From the NCBI RefSeq assembly GCF_003584125.1, contig NZ_QXFL01000004.1:62001-126000 (forward strand): a stretch of 64,000 nucleotides of DNA. Reading direction: 5' to 3'. The notes beneath the pieces were generated by a model, which saw nothing but the letters and a program-made list of their open reading frames with translations, searched no databases and was not told the origin of the DNA. Position numbers and translations under genes: made by a program. The DNA is from Aurantiacibacter zhengii. GTDB taxonomy: Bacteria; Pseudomonadota; Alphaproteobacteria; Sphingomonadales; Sphingomonadaceae. Positions within the stretch are counted from its first letter, which is position 1. Every line of letters starts with the position of its first letter. This document shows positions 63,748 through 64,000 of the stretch, piece after piece.

Positions 63748-64000
63748 GAGCATTTCCGCAAACAGGCCTTAGCTGAAAGGCGGCTTCCGACTGGTAGTGC
63801 AACGAAGCAGACGGTCAGCTCATGGGCGGATCACCCCCGCCATCGAACGGCTGTCTATGGGGTGGAAAGCGGACAGGATGCCAGTCTGGGGTCCTTAAGA
63901 CTTCCCGGTCGAGACCGAGTCTTTGCCACTGAGGTATGCCAGTGCCAATCGAAGCACCGCCCAAGCGGGAGCGAGAAATGCCGTCGCGATCAAGCACAAC

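Larger units (their letters stand above)
63589..64000. other. Intergenic region upstream of the phytase-linked receptor
   Basis: About 410 bases up to the window edge. It should contain the promoter of the receptor-phytase operon. Two clear symmetric elements are listed separately (63709-63722 and 63726-63747). A reverse open frame of 60 residues near the edge has no recognisable domain and no support. Confidence 0.5.

Overview
The window looks like a piece of a marine or aquatic Sphingomonadales chromosome (Erythrobacteraceae/Sphingomonadaceae-like alphaproteobacterium). This rests on high GC with GTG/TTG starts and tight 4-base overlaps, two large TonB-dependent receptors, a D-mannonate dehydratase of the ManD type, a phytase/receptor pair and sulfotransferase genes beside a receptor. 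This is inference from gene content; no 16S or other marker is present. I saw no tRNA, rRNA, CRISPR or intact insertion sequence.

Layout. 1-834: end of a heme-dependent (YqcI/YcgG, GntA/DcsA-like) hydroxylase and a DUF1989 protein. 964-6969: a hexuronate catabolic locus in two divergent arms: uxaC and uxuB forward; manD, kdgK and a Gfo/Idh oxidoreductase reverse. Together they take glucuronate to fructuronate, mannonate, KDG and KDPG. 6971-17940: a RiPP locus of lasso-peptide type, which starts one base after uxuB. It holds a cyclase (asparagine-synthetase fold, no glutaminase Cys), an HPr-kinase-like protein, a PqqD-like leader-binding protein, a 2OG-Fe(II) oxygenase, two small sister precursor peptides, a sulfotransferase, a membrane permease fused to an FG-GAP/ASPIC-UnbV domain, a vanadium haloperoxidase with its full vanadate site, and a convergent B2 leader peptidase.

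18099-27936: a VirB-type secretion operon (virB2, a YbjN-like gene, virB3, 4, 6, 8, 9, 10, 11) without virD4, virB5 or a relaxase. A strong terminator ends it, and two secreted tail-collar-like paralogues follow. 28054-29121: a nucleotidyltransferase of the family found with HPr-kinase-like genes in lasso loci, perhaps a displaced part of the RiPP system. 29301-36982: an ABC-F ATPase, a TonB-dependent receptor with a clear terminator, and two sulfotransferases. 37070-43883, reverse: an esterase-like lipoprotein, an ALDH/glutathionyl-hydroquinone-reductase/pirin operon, and an S46 dipeptidyl peptidase.

44185-49495: a chaperone-usher pilus operon (pilin, chaperone, usher, tip-like protein) with a terminator after the pilin, and a separate small secreted protein. 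50201-51725: a CoA-ester lyase, a MaoC hydratase and a decayed crotonase. 51941-58555: an apparent exopolysaccharide/signalling module (receiver, YaiO-like barrel, HEAT repeats, family-2 glycosyltransferase) facing a phosphorelay (Hpt, receiver, hybrid kinase). 58679-59520: remnants of a serine and a tyrosine recombinase. 59651-63588: phytase and its TonB-dependent receptor.

The most notable system is the RiPP locus. It combines lasso-type core enzymes with kinase, hydroxylase, sulfotransferase and haloperoxidase genes, and its two precursors have a lasso-type leader but lack the usual Thr at -2. The product structure is unknown and is treated below as a hypothesis.
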